The notes: a model not told the origin generated them from the letters alone. Positions 1-7,100 are shown, numbered from the stretch's first letter. The stretch is DNA of 39,690 bases from Deltaproteobacteria bacterium (GCA_021847245.1 JAJZUC010000020.1:1-39690); one strand, 5' to 3'. Numbers and translations: made by a program.

Positions 1-49
1 ACGGGAGAACGATACCAAGGGCAAGACCAAAAAGAGCTTCAGGTTGCAT
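1..49 (-). CDS. ISL3-family transposase, N-terminal fragment cut by the window edge
   Basis: Reading leftward from an ATG at 49, the 16 visible codons give MQPEALFGLALGIVLP. This resembles the conserved start of ISL3-family transposases (a LFxxALG..-PW type opening before the zinc ribbon). A GGAGG lies upstream with a rather long 12-nt spacing. The catalytic core is outside the window. The call rests on this short N-terminus together with the ISL3-like terminal repeat ending at 121. Confidence 0.5.
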   Translation of the reverse strand, partial: MQPEALFGLALGIVLP

Positions 50-121
50 ATGCGTTCAAGACCTCCGGGTTATGGAATGGCGCCCGATCATACCACAACC
101 CACTCAATTCGACGAAGAGCC
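1..121 (-). mobile_element. End of an ISL3-family insertion sequence
   Basis: On the minus strand an insertion-sequence end starts at 121 with GGCTCTTCGTCGAATTGAG, in keeping with the GG(C/G)TCTT-type terminal repeats of the ISL3 family. It is followed 72 bp inside by a transposase-like start codon. The opposite end is outside the window, so the 8-bp target duplication expected for this family (candidate ttcattat at 122-129) cannot be confirmed. Confidence 0.55.
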
Positions 122-240
122 TTCATTATTGGGTGGCTTTGTGATCGATACAGACCTGCACACGATTAAATCAGGAGTCCAATAAATTATCCAGGCAAGG
201 AGTCCCAACAGGAGTATAACAGTGCAAATTAGTATATTTT
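122..240. other. Short non-coding stretch between the IS end and the recombinase gene
   Basis: No supported gene. The plus-strand frames are open for about 45-60 codons from the window start but have no start codon context and resemble nothing I know. The motif GGAGT recurs three times between 174 and 217, at uneven spacing. No terminator hairpin is visible downstream of the recombinase stop codon at 241. Confidence 0.4.
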
Positions 241-1131
241 TCATCGCAAATATGCCTCCGTAGTCTCTTTGTCGAAGTGCCCTACCTCCTGTGCAACCGT
301 TCCCTTGGCGTCATCGTAGTTCATGCCGTTTCGCTGTAACTCATCCATCCGCTCCTGAGCGTAACTGTGGCGCAGGCCGTGCGCTCCGTTGGAAAAGCTA
401 AGCTCCCGCTGGCTCGCCGCTGAAAAGCTCTGACTCCAGGCCCGGCCTCCGGCCAGGTCGTAGTGCTGCATGTAGTTCACTCCCCGGTCGCTCACCTGCC
501 GCGGCTCGTTAAGGCGCGTAGCCTCCAACTGCGCCGCCAGCTCCCTCGACAGCAGGACCTCGCGTACCAGCCCTCCTTTCCCATCCACCGTGTACCGCTC
601 ACCCTCTCGGCCGGCGAAACGGTCCGCGCTCCACTCCCGATGAGTAGATGGTGGACGCTCGTTAGCCGGGCGGATCGTCAACAGCTCATGTGCTCTCAGA
701 CCCGCGTTGTGGGCAATCCGAGTGCCCAGGCTGTTCCGTTCCGACTGAGCGGAGGCGATCCGCTCGACTTGGGCGGTGGTGTAGCTCCGGGTGGAGAGGT
801 GGGTTTCCCGCTCGCTCTTCACGACTTCAAGCCGTACACCAAGGTGCATCTGCATCGCCTGGCGGTCGAGATCGAGGGTCTTCTGGGATACCAGCGCTGC
901 CCGGTCGGCAAGGTACTGCTGTGCGATCTCGACGGTCAGGCTGCGGAGATCGCCCAGCCGATGTGCCTGCTGGTAATCGGCAACCCCCTTGAGGGCCTGC
1001 TCGTATCCCCGTGCCGTGCCGACGCTGTGAATTCTGCCGTCGTCCCGGTGGTCGTGACGCCCTTTGCCCAGGGCGACTTTCTGGGACACGGCGTGCTCTG
1101 ACTGCGCCTTTGGTGATCGGAAGCTCGGCAT
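241..1131 (-). CDS. Tyrosine recombinase (integrase-like), second in the island
   Basis: A 296-aa site-specific recombinase expected to cut and rejoin DNA through a tyrosine-DNA bond. A core-binding SAM-like region spans about residues 38-130. The catalytic set looks complete: Arg146 in NAGLRAHELL, Lys185 in the VDGKGG hairpin, His251 and Arg254 in HGLRHSYA, His285 in EVGH, and nucleophile Tyr294 only two residues from the C-terminus. It lies 10 bp after the 100-aa gene at 1142-1444 and is probably co-transcribed with it. It is unrelated in layout to the P4-type integrase at 5068-6303, because it lacks that family's N-terminal arm domain. It may resolve element multimers, act as an accessory recombinase, or be the integrase of a nested element. 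The family call is firm; its role is open. Confidence 0.85.
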   Translation of the reverse strand: MPSFRSPKAQSEHAVSQKVALGKGRHDHRDDGRIHSVGTARGYEQALKGVADYQQAHRLGDLRSLTVEIAQQYLADRAALVSQKTLDLDRQAMQMHLGVRLEVVKSERETHLSTRSYTTAQVERIASAQSERNSLGTRIAHNAGLRAHELLTIRPANERPPSTHREWSADRFAGREGERYTVDGKGGLVREVLLSRELAAQLEATRLNEPRQVSDRGVNYMQHYDLAGGRAWSQSFSAASQRELSFSNGAHGLRHSYAQERMDELQRNGMNYDDAKGTVAQEVGHFDKETTEAYLR

Positions 1132-1141
1132 ACCTTTCCCT

Positions 1142-1444
1142 TTACCTGTCCTCGTCGGACAGGGGTGTTCCCTGTTCCGTTGCGACAGCCTGCGCCTCGT
1201 TCAACTCCGGCAGCTTTTTCAAGTAGCGGTCTATGGAGCTGCGATTGACCTTGCAACGGTGGTACACCCGCAGCCACTCGGCAAGGTCGGCGCAGGAGGC
1301 GCCTGCCCGTTTCATCGCGACAAGCTCGGCGCGGTACTTGTCGAGGCGGCTCTTGCGATAGAGCTTGCGCCTCGCCTCGGCGCGACGGGCGCGGATATGT
1401 TCCACCTCCGCCTGCGCGTCAAATGTCTCATCCCCCTTGATCAT
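1142..1444 (-). CDS. Small basic protein with helix-turn-helix-like segment, unknown function
   Basis: A 100-aa protein started by ATG with GGAGG eight bases upstream. Residues about 15-40 are strongly basic (HIRARRAEARRKLYRKSR). Residues 40-75 (LVAMKRAGASCADLAEWLRV followed by a stretch with RSSIDRYLKK) look like a helix-turn-helix of the kind found in resolvases and small plasmid or ICE regulators. The position directly before the recombinase gene suggests an accessory DNA-binding or regulatory factor for it. I do not recognise a named family. Confidence 0.65.
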   Translation of the reverse strand: MIKGDETFDAQAEVEHIRARRAEARRKLYRKSRLDKYRAELVAMKRAGASCADLAEWLRVYHRCKVNRSSIDRYLKKLPELNEAQAVATEQGTPLSDEDR

Positions 1445-1622
1445 ACTGCTGTCCTCCCTAATTTGTCGCGCCTACCCCGCTAGACCCGCGCCGATGCTCT
1501 CCCCGCGCTGTGTCCGCGCATGCTGACACAGCGCGGGGACTGAGGGGGCGGTACAAGCACCGGCAAATTTCGTTCTTGCCGAACAGTTGGAAACCATGCC
1601 GGCGGCGGCCAATGTGCCCCCC
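1445..1622. other. Intergenic gap with a large perfect inverted repeat
   Basis: Between the 144-aa and 100-aa genes lie 178 bp without a supported gene. The only structure I see is the long inverted repeat at 1500-1539, listed separately. Confidence 0.5.
1500..1539. repeat. Perfect 15-bp inverted repeat with 10-nt loop
   Basis: TCCCCGCGCTGTGTC at 1500-1514 is the exact reverse complement of 1525-1539, with loop cgcgcatgct. Transcribed leftward it would make a very stable hairpin, but no T-run follows, so it is not a typical intrinsic terminator. It could be an RNA processing or stabilising hairpin, a protein-binding site, or a single-strand initiation or transfer-origin structure of the island. 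Confidence 0.8.
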
Positions 1623-2057
1623 TCAGTTTCCGCTCCGCGCGTCAGCGCGGATAACCAGGAACGCCAGCAAGTGCAGGCGTTCCGCAGCCCGGCATTCTGC
1701 ATCATGCCGGGACAGGCCGCCGTCATGCTCCATGACGGCGGCGCGCTCCTCCCACAAATCCCAAAGGCGGCCGATATGGTGCCGGTCATACTCCTCGCAA
1801 TGCCGGGCAAGCAGCTCCCGCTGCAACGGCAGATTGTCGGCCGTAAGGCCTACGATCACTGCCGCCAGGTCATCGATCACTCCCCGCGTCCTGAGTTCCC
1901 CGGTTTCGGTCAGCCAGGCTTCCGGTGCTTGCGGGGAGGAGATCGCCTCAACCTTCCCATTCAGCTTTTCCAGAAGCGCCGGGGAAATTTCAATGATCTG
2001 CCCCGCCGGGATGATCCCTTTTGTCGTTGGGAATGGTTCAATGACCAGCGCCCTCAT
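1623..2057 (-). CDS. Conserved island protein of unknown function (144 aa)
   Basis: The ATG at 2057 overlaps the stop codon of the primase-helicase gene (ATGA), so the two are translationally coupled. The N-terminal third (about residues 1-45) reads like a small beta-rich segment. The rest is charged and probably helical, with a His/Asp/Trp-rich stretch DRHHIGRLWDLWEERAAVM near residues 90-108. No membrane segment, signal peptide or known catalytic motif is visible. The fixed position after a primase-helicase suggests a role in element replication or its control, but this is inference from context only. Confidence 0.7.
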   Translation of the reverse strand: MRALVIEPFPTTKGIIPAGQIIEISPALLEKLNGKVEAISSPQAPEAWLTETGELRTRGVIDDLAAVIVGLTADNLPLQRELLARHCEEYDRHHIGRLWDLWEERAAVMEHDGGLSRHDAECRAAERLHLLAFLVIRADARSGN

Positions 2058-4426
2058 AACGGCAGCTCCAACAGATCATCTTCGGTCAATACTATGGCTG
2101 CCGTTTCGGGGGATTTATCCGTAACACCGTCACAGGCCGCATTGGTGGCGGGTTTACCTGTGACGGATTGCGTGACGGTTTCCGTTACGGAAAAAATCGG
2201 TAACGATTTATCCGTCACAGCTGAAGCCGCATGAATACTGACTTGTGACGGTGTTACGGATAATTCAGGGGGGGTAGATAGGTATCTGGAAAAAGCTTCT
2301 CTGAATTGCTCCAGGGTATATCCCTTGGCGGTCTCGATGCCGAGACGGATGGTATGGGAAAGGATGCCGTACTCCTTGAGTCGCTTTGCCACCTGCCGGG
2401 GTGAGATGGCCTGGCCCCGGTTGAAGGTGGCCCAGGGCTTCTCCTCATCGGCGCACAAGAGCCGGATCAGTTCCGCCGTGGTGATCCGGTCCCGGTTGGC
2501 GCCGAAGATCTCCCGGATGTCGGCAAGTAGTTCCGTGCCGACCGTCTGCGCTGCGGTTTCGCTGTCCGACAGTTTCAGCGCCGCCACGGTCCCGAGCTGC
2601 AGCCATTCATTGCCGGCTGACAGGGCAATGGCCAGGAGCGGCTCCCAGTTGTCCTGCGCCCGGTCGTTGAGGCTCTGGGGAAGCGCTGGCCGGGCCTGGC
2701 GAACCTGATCGCGGTAATCTTCGGCAAAGCGGGCCAGCTTGGACCGCAGGTCGGCAAACAGATTCGGTTCGGCATGGCGAATGCGGTCAACCTCTTCGTG
2801 GGGCATTTTGCGCCGCAGTTCCAGAATCACCGACCGGTCCATCAGGGTATCGGCCACATGGCCGATACCGGCCAAGGCCTTGGCGCCCCAGGTGTTGAAC
2901 TTGGTCGGGGTGAAATTGTCACCGACGGTGCGGATGACATAAGCGCTCTCGCGAGTATGGCCGCTGTTCAGGAGTCCCCTCAGCTCTTCATTGTCCTTCA
3001 TGAAGGCGTCGGCCTCATCGATCAGGAGCGTGGGACACCAGGCGTCGATGGTGCGGTACAGCGCTGCCGGGGAGATGCTGCTCGTGGTGATAGCCCTGGC
3101 CGTCAAACGCCCCAGGAGAAACAGGAGTTGCGACTTGCCGCACCGCTTCTCGGGTGCGGTGATGATCGCCAGGGGCGCGACCGGCACCACATCGATGAAC
3201 CAGGTCATGGCGGCCCACAGGGCGACCGCGTGGGCGGTCTCCTTTTCGCAGACGATAAAGCGCCGGACTGTGGCGGCAATGTCGGTCAGAAGTTGTGCCG
3301 CATCTACTTCATCCGGCCAGGGTTCCACCTCGACAAAGGGAAGGTCATCGGCAACGGTTCCCTTGCGGGCATCCTTGACAGCGGCATCTAAGGTTGCAGG
3401 CCGGACGCCAAGTGCCTTTGCTTCTTGCCTGCGTACCTGGTCGTATTGCAGGGGGGAGAGCTTTGACAATCTCTCGATTACCGCTTCGAGCGGGTAATCG
3501 GGGGGGACGGTTTCGGAGGGTGAGGCAGGGGCAGGCGTGGTCGCGGCTTCGATGCAGTCCTTGACCGCCTCCGGCCTTGCCAGCCGGGCCAGGTCGTTGA
3601 AGTCGGTATCATTCTCTGTCCGGGTTGCAGGGAAACGGGGAACAGCAAGGAGGCCGGAAACGGCTCGCGCCGCTTCGGTGGCTTTCGTCAGGCCGGGGTT
3701 TCCGTTGGTGACATGATCGTCATCGGCGCACAGGACAAGAACGGTGTCTGGGAATTTCGCCCGCAATGCCTCGGCAACCGGTTTCAGGTTGCCGGCGGTG
3801 AAGGCGCAAGCCACGGCATGGCCGGTAATCTCATGGAGGGTAGCGCCGGTGGCGTAGCCTTCGGCGATCAGTATTTTGCCGTTTGCTTGGCCGATGATGT
3901 GGTAGCAGCCAGTTAAGGCGGTGCCGGCCTTGAACCTCTTGGTGCCATCAGACAGGATGAATTGCAGGCCGTGCATGGTCCCCGTGCTATCATACACCGG
4001 TACCAGGAGCGAGTTCCGCAGCTGCTTGATGCCATGGGGCTTGATCCCCTTTGCCGCCACGTAGGGATGCTTAGCAGCAACGTCCCGGCCTTTCTCCCAA
4101 AGTTTCGCTGATTTCTTCCGGCATTCCTGCCGGATCGCCTTCTCAATGGCGGCTGCCTCTTCCTTTGCTTGTTTCACTCGGACTAGGAAGGCGGCCCGTT
4201 CCTTGGCAGTCCTGGGAGCATTGGCCTGCCAGGTTTCGGAAATGCCGGAACGCCAGCAGCCGAATACCCCGCCTGTGCCGTCATCGAAGAGTTTGAACCA
4301 GCCGGCCTTATCTCCCTTCCGGTCGCTGGTGGCAAACCTGACCAGTTTGCCTGGTACCATCTCAGGAGAGGAAGGGGCGCCGCCGGTGGCCCTCCAGATT
4401 GCGTTGAGAAAACTCTCAGTATTCAC
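2054..4426 (-). CDS. Primase-helicase of the island: Toprim domain plus DUF3631 ATPase
   Basis: A 790-aa replication protein. The N-terminal part (about 1-150) is a primase-like region with FGCWRSG but without a clear zinc finger. A Toprim fold follows at about 184-275, with acidic residues in AEGYATG (Glu189) and LCADDD (235-237). A DUF3631 P-loop ATPase follows, with Walker A APEKRCGKS at 424-432 and Walker B TLLIDEAD near 466-473. Architecturally it parallels the alpha protein of satellite P4 and SaPI-type replication proteins, which unwind and prime their own origin. It starts with GTG preceded by AGGTGAGG, 14 bp after alpA. The last 60 residues form an odd tail rich in SVT, AVT and GVT, because the DNA there carries repeated GTKACGG motifs. 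The tail may serve the DNA rather than the protein. Confidence 0.85.
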   Translation of the reverse strand: MNTESFLNAIWRATGGAPSSPEMVPGKLVRFATSDRKGDKAGWFKLFDDGTGGVFGCWRSGISETWQANAPRTAKERAAFLVRVKQAKEEAAAIEKAIRQECRKKSAKLWEKGRDVAAKHPYVAAKGIKPHGIKQLRNSLLVPVYDSTGTMHGLQFILSDGTKRFKAGTALTGCYHIIGQANGKILIAEGYATGATLHEITGHAVACAFTAGNLKPVAEALRAKFPDTVLVLCADDDHVTNGNPGLTKATEAARAVSGLLAVPRFPATRTENDTDFNDLARLARPEAVKDCIEAATTPAPASPSETVPPDYPLEAVIERLSKLSPLQYDQVRRQEAKALGVRPATLDAAVKDARKGTVADDLPFVEVEPWPDEVDAAQLLTDIAATVRRFIVCEKETAHAVALWAAMTWFIDVVPVAPLAIITAPEKRCGKSQLLFLLGRLTARAITTSSISPAALYRTIDAWCPTLLIDEADAFMKDNEELRGLLNSGHTRESAYVIRTVGDNFTPTKFNTWGAKALAGIGHVADTLMDRSVILELRRKMPHEEVDRIRHAEPNLFADLRSKLARFAEDYRDQVRQARPALPQSLNDRAQDNWEPLLAIALSAGNEWLQLGTVAALKLSDSETAAQTVGTELLADIREIFGANRDRITTAELIRLLCADEEKPWATFNRGQAISPRQVAKRLKEYGILSHTIRLGIETAKGYTLEQFREAFSRYLSTPPELSVTPSQVSIHAASAVTDKSLPIFSVTETVTQSVTGKPATNAACDGVTDKSPETAAIVLTEDDLLELPL
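2115..2263. repeat. Iteron-like cluster: eight GTKACGG heptamers with flanking 20-bp inverted repeats
   Basis: TTATCCGTAACACCGTCACA at 2115-2134 is the exact reverse complement of 2244-2263. Copies of GTGACGG or GTTACGG lie on the plus strand at 2160, 2172, 2184, 2245 and 2253, and in reverse at 2119, 2127 and 2212 (first base of each heptamer). The three central copies are spaced exactly 12 bp apart and the outer pairs 8 bp apart. An additional 11-bp direct repeat GATTTATCCGT occurs at 2112 and 2205. The arrangement inside the 3' end of a primase-helicase gene resembles the iterons bound by P4 alpha-like proteins. An origin function is inferred. Confidence 0.7.
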
Positions 4427-4440
4427 GATGCCTCACCTTA

Positions 4441-4662
4441 TTACGGCTGCCCATCGATAAGCGCTCTGATATCTGAAACCCGCCAGGCGGTTGTCCTTGG
4501 ACCGAGCTTTACCGGTTTCGGGTAGCGGCCTGAAGCTACCCCAGCTAGCCAGCTCGACCTGCTTACAGGTATGAGAGGAGGGATAGGGGGGTCAGCTTTG
4601 GGGTCACCGATGATATTGCGGAGTCTGACAAAGCCGGTTTCCGGCAAGGTGGTGATGCGCAT
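4441..4662 (-). CDS. AlpA-family excisionase/regulator
   Basis: A 73-aa winged-helix-type DNA-binding protein of the AlpA/excisionase kind. The segment VSRSSWLAGVASGRYPKPVK, followed by LGPRTTAWRVSDIRALI, matches the classic AlpA pattern (helix-turn-helix, then wing and final helix). The start at 4662 is chosen because GGAGG lies seven bases before it. A longer reading from further upstream would add about 80 residues of non-conserved sequence. AlpA homologues activate or assist the neighbouring P4-type integrase and favour excision (known for the family). The gene sits between that integrase and the primase-helicase, and its own sigma-70 promoter is at 4959-4986. Confidence 0.85.
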   Translation of the reverse strand: MRITTLPETGFVRLRNIIGDPKADPPIPPLIPVSRSSWLAGVASGRYPKPVKLGPRTTAWRVSDIRALIDGQP

Positions 4663-5067
4663 ACGCTTTTCCTCCATTGGTTTTGGGGTGATGATTGACG
4701 ACAACCAGCCAAAGGCAAGCAAACAGGTTATTGGCAGGTGCCCAACGGGTAAGTGCTGTAGCAAATTGATAACGAGGTTTACGGTGAGAATGGCCGGATC
4801 GGATGAGACTAGCGCATCATTGCCAAGACCGGCGACATGATGGCTTGGTGGAATGATTCGATTTTGTGGGGGTGGAATTGGAACTGAACGCATAGTATCA
4901 CGAAGTCTCATGCGGTGGCCCCCGCCAAGTTGAGCGGGATTATCCTATATGAGACCTCATAATACTAATTCAGACGGTAGCGTCAAGTAAAAAATGCAAT
5001 AAAATCAATATGATACGATGAGAAACCTACTGAAACGCTCTAAAACATCATGGGCATGACGCGGTCA
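4663..5067. other. Leader region between alpA and the integrase
   Basis: About 400 bp without a supported gene. It holds the alpA promoter at 4959-4986 and, just downstream of the expected start point, an inverted repeat CCCGC/GCGGG at 4921-4938 that could be an operator. The long leader of about 290 nt between this promoter and the alpA start has no recognised riboswitch. Confidence 0.5.
4959..4986 (-). promoter_or_regulatory. Sigma-70 promoter for alpA and the replication genes
   Basis: On the minus strand TTGACG (4981-4986), a 16-bp spacer, and TATTAT (4959-4964). The spacer contains TACCGTC, which is also the core of the TTTTGACGGTA repeats upstream of the integrase. One regulator may therefore see both sites (inference). 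Confidence 0.6.
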
Positions 5068-6303
5068 TTATCTGGATGCCCGGTCGGATAATTGTATGAC
5101 TTTTGCTCCTACTTTAAGCCCGTCAAGGTAGTCGGCCCATTGCTGCATCATCTTCTTCCGTTCTGCCAGATGGGTCGTCCGATTATACGCTCTGCCAAGC
5201 CTGTCGGGAACGGCATGTGCAAGTTGCGCCTCGATTGCGTCGGGCGTGAATTGCAGAATCTCATGCAGCATGGTTCTTGCCATTGCTCTGAAGCCATGGC
5301 CGGTGATTTCAGTCTTATCAAAACCCATTCGACGCAAAGAAGCGTTGACGGTATTCTCGCTCATACAGCGCAAGGGTGAGCGGTGACAGGGGAATACGTA
5401 CTTGCTGTGTCCGGTCAATAGCTGAAGCTCCTTCAGGATCGCCACGACTTGCCGCGACAGCGGCACAAGGTGCGGTTGCCGCATCTTCATCTTTTCGGCG
5501 GGAATGTTCCAGGTTGCCGCGTCAAGGTCGAACTCCGACCATTCGGCTTTTCTCAACTCACCAGGACGAACGAAGACAAGAGGCGCAAGCTGCAAGGCGC
5601 ACTTGACGATAAAGGAGCCTTCAAAAGCGTCAATGGCGCGGAGTAGGGGAGTGACCTGTTTCGGGTCTGTTGGTGCCGCCATGTGGGTATATTTGACGGT
5701 AGGAAGGATTTTCCGCAGGTCGGCCGCCGGGTTGTTCTCGATCTTCCCGTGAAGCTTGGCGTAGTGGAAGATGTGATAGAAGGCGGTCTTTATCCGGTGG
5801 GAGGTCTCAAGGGTACGGATGGCCACCCTTTTCAGTATCTCCACAATTTCGGGGGTCTTGATGTCGGCAATCGGCTTGTTGCCGATGAAAGGGAAAACAT
5901 CCTGCTCAAGTCGCTTCAGGAGGCGCTCGGCATGGTTATCCGACCAATCCGGCTTTGAGTTCGCATGCCATTCGCGGGCAACCGCTTCAAAGGTGTTCGC
6001 TGTCGCCTCGACCTGTGCCGCTTTCTGGGCCTTTTTGATCTCGCCGGGGTCAACGCTGTTTGCGAGGAGCTTGCGGGCGTCCTCGCGCCGCTGCCGTGCC
6101 TCGGCTAAGGTGATAGAAGGGTATGCACCAAAGGCTAATGTCCGGCGCTTGTCGTTGAATCGGTAGTCACAGCGCCATAACTTCCCGCCGGTTGGGGTAA
6201 CAAGAAGATAAAGACCGCCGCCGTCCGCCAGCTTGTAATCTTTCTCCTTCGGTTTAGAGTTCTTCACTTGAAGTTCTGATAAAGGCTGAATCCGCTTTGG
6301 CAT
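5068..6303 (-). CDS. P4-type tyrosine integrase of the island
   Basis: A 411-aa integrase that inserts and excises the island at the adjacent tRNA-Leu. The N-terminal DUF4102/arm-binding domain covers about residues 1-90 (LADGGGLYLLVTPTGGKLWR). A core-binding domain spans about 100-190 and the catalytic domain about 205-390. Catalytic residues visible are Arg246 in FVRPGELR, His336 and Arg339 in HGFRAMART, His363 in LAHAVPD and Tyr373 in AYNRTT. The start at 6303 is preferred over an in-frame ATG at 6339, because AGGAG lies eight bases before it and the extra residues are not part of the family. The length is normal and there is no sign of decay. Three TTTTGACGGTA repeats lie just upstream. 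Confidence 0.93.
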   Translation of the reverse strand: MPKRIQPLSELQVKNSKPKEKDYKLADGGGLYLLVTPTGGKLWRCDYRFNDKRRTLAFGAYPSITLAEARQRREDARKLLANSVDPGEIKKAQKAAQVEATANTFEAVAREWHANSKPDWSDNHAERLLKRLEQDVFPFIGNKPIADIKTPEIVEILKRVAIRTLETSHRIKTAFYHIFHYAKLHGKIENNPAADLRKILPTVKYTHMAAPTDPKQVTPLLRAIDAFEGSFIVKCALQLAPLVFVRPGELRKAEWSEFDLDAATWNIPAEKMKMRQPHLVPLSRQVVAILKELQLLTGHSKYVFPCHRSPLRCMSENTVNASLRRMGFDKTEITGHGFRAMARTMLHEILQFTPDAIEAQLAHAVPDRLGRAYNRTTHLAERKKMMQQWADYLDGLKVGAKVIQLSDRASR

Positions 6304-6315
6304 TGGCTTCACTCC

Positions 6316-6372
6316 TTTTGACGGTATCCATTTCCCCATTTTGACGGTATTACCCCAAAAGTACCGTCAAAA
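6316..6372. repeat. Three TTTTGACGGTA repeats upstream of the integrase (two direct, one inverted)
   Basis: TTTTGACGGTAT occurs at 6316-6327 and 6339-6350 (23 bp apart) and its 11-bp inverse TACCGTCAAAA at 6362-6372. The second and third copies could also pair as a hairpin with a 12-nt loop. Candidates are integrase arm-type sites at the island end or an operator for the integrase promoter. The copies lie between the integrase start and the tRNA. Confidence 0.7.
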
Positions 6373-6420
6373 AACTTGGATTTCATCATACCAAAGCGAA
6401 TTTTATTGGACAATACAAAA

Positions 6421-6448
6421 AGAAAAAGCCCTGATTTCTCAGGGCCTT
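6421..6448 (-). terminator. Intrinsic terminator after tRNA-Leu
   Basis: On the minus strand a GCCCTGA/TCAGGGC stem (6428-6434 with 6439-6445) with a 4-nt loop is followed by a T-rich run. It lies 34 bp downstream of the tRNA 3' end, on the island side of the presumed junction. Confidence 0.75.
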
Positions 6449-6481
6449 CCGTACTACTTAATACTTCTTTGGATTGTTAAA

Positions 6482-6568
6482 TGGTGCCGAAGACTGGACT
6501 CGAACCAGCACACGGTTGCCCGCACAAGATCCTGAATCTTGCGTGTCTACCAATTCCACCACTTCGGC
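6482..6568 (-). tRNA. tRNA-Leu (CAG), with encoded CCA end
   Basis: Read on the minus strand the gene begins GCCGAAGTGGTGGAATTGGT and closes with CTTCGGC, discriminator A and CCA. The anticodon stem CAAGA/TCTTG encloses loop TTCAGGA, giving anticodon CAG. A class II variable arm is present and the T-arm reads GGTTCGAGTCC. All features of a functional tRNA-Leu are visible. Its 3' end faces the integrase and is the inferred attachment site of the island. Confidence 0.97.
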
Positions 6569-6581
6569 GTAAGGACTTAGA

Positions 6582-6610
6582 TTACTATCATTGATGCCGG
6601 ATGATTGCAA
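6582..6610 (-). promoter_or_regulatory. Promoter of tRNA-Leu
   Basis: TTGCAA (6605-6610), a 17-bp spacer and TAGTAA (6582-6587) on the minus strand, placed 13 bp before the tRNA 5' end. Confidence 0.6.
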
Positions 6611-6677
6611 GGAATTTTTTCGTCGGCCCTTTCTGCCGGGGCTCTCGTGTCCGGGCCGATGTGCGAGAGCGGCTGCC

Positions 6678-7100
6678 TCAACGCCCTGCGCCTGAAGGCG
6701 GTCGGAGAAACCGGAGACATTTCAGTAGCTTGTCGTAGGTGAACGGTTTGCCGAATACGGCGCTGATGCCGGCCGTCGCTGCCCACTGACGAACCTGGGT
6801 GGAGCTCTGGCCTGTCGCAAGGATGACCGTCAGTTCCGGCCGGAGTGTCCGCGCCCTGCGAGCCAGCTCGATGCCGTCCATCCCCGGCATGTTAAGGTCC
6901 GTGAGCATGAGCTGGTAGTCCCCTTGTGCCAGCAGTTGCAGGGCCTGTTCGCCGTTCTCCGCGCAGGAAACCTCAAACCCTCCCCTGTCGAAGACAGCCT
7001 TGACGAAAAATAGCACGTCGGGGTCGTCGTCGACCACAATGATCCGTTGTCCGTTACCGGAGTCCGGCCCGCCCCCTTCATTCCTGGTCAGATTCATCAT
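6678..7100 (-). CDS. Single-domain response regulator (REC only)
   Basis: A 140-aa CheY-like receiver domain with no output domain. Visible residues are the acidic cluster VVDDD at 22-26, phosphoacceptor Asp68 in LMLTDLNMPGMDG, Thr96 in ILATG and Lys118 in FGKPF. The start at 7100 is chosen because GGAG lies six bases upstream; a GTG 12 bp earlier is possible. The first codons overlap the end of the upstream 139-aa gene, so the two are probably one operon. Its partner kinase is not in the window. The protein most likely passes phosphate or acts by protein-protein contact. Confidence 0.9.
   Translation of the reverse strand: MMNLTRNEGGGPDSGNGQRIIVVDDDPDVLFFVKAVFDRGGFEVSCAENGEQALQLLAQGDYQLMLTDLNMPGMDGIELARRARTLRPELTVILATGQSSTQVRQWAATAGISAVFGKPFTYDKLLKCLRFLRPPSGAGR

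Larger units (their letters stand above)
1..6484. mobile_element. Integrated genomic island (right part), inserted at the 3' end of tRNA-Leu
   Basis: All genes from 241 to 6303 read leftward and are of mobile-element type: P4-type integrase next to the tRNA 3' end, AlpA-like regulator, Toprim/DUF3631 primase-helicase, small unknown proteins and a second tyrosine recombinase. Integrases of this subfamily commonly use tRNA 3' ends as attachment sites (known for the family), so the right junction is inferred to lie within or next to 6482-6520. I see no second copy of the tRNA 3' end in 1-6400, so the left junction must lie outside the window. There are no conjugation genes in the visible part, so a phage satellite, an integrative plasmid and an ICE all remain possible. 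Confidence 0.75.

Noticed and set aside
1-180. Partial plus-strand gene running in from the left edge
   Set aside because: All three plus frames are open here, none has family resemblance, and the minus-strand ISL3 end with its transposase start explains the region better.
172-218. Three GGAGT motifs as a possible repeat array
   Set aside because: Unequal spacing and only five to seven shared bases; not distinguishable from chance.
6600-6672. TCGGCCC/GGGCCGA pairing as terminator of the response regulator gene
   Set aside because: Loop of about 22 nt and an A-run rather than a T-run on the transcribed strand.
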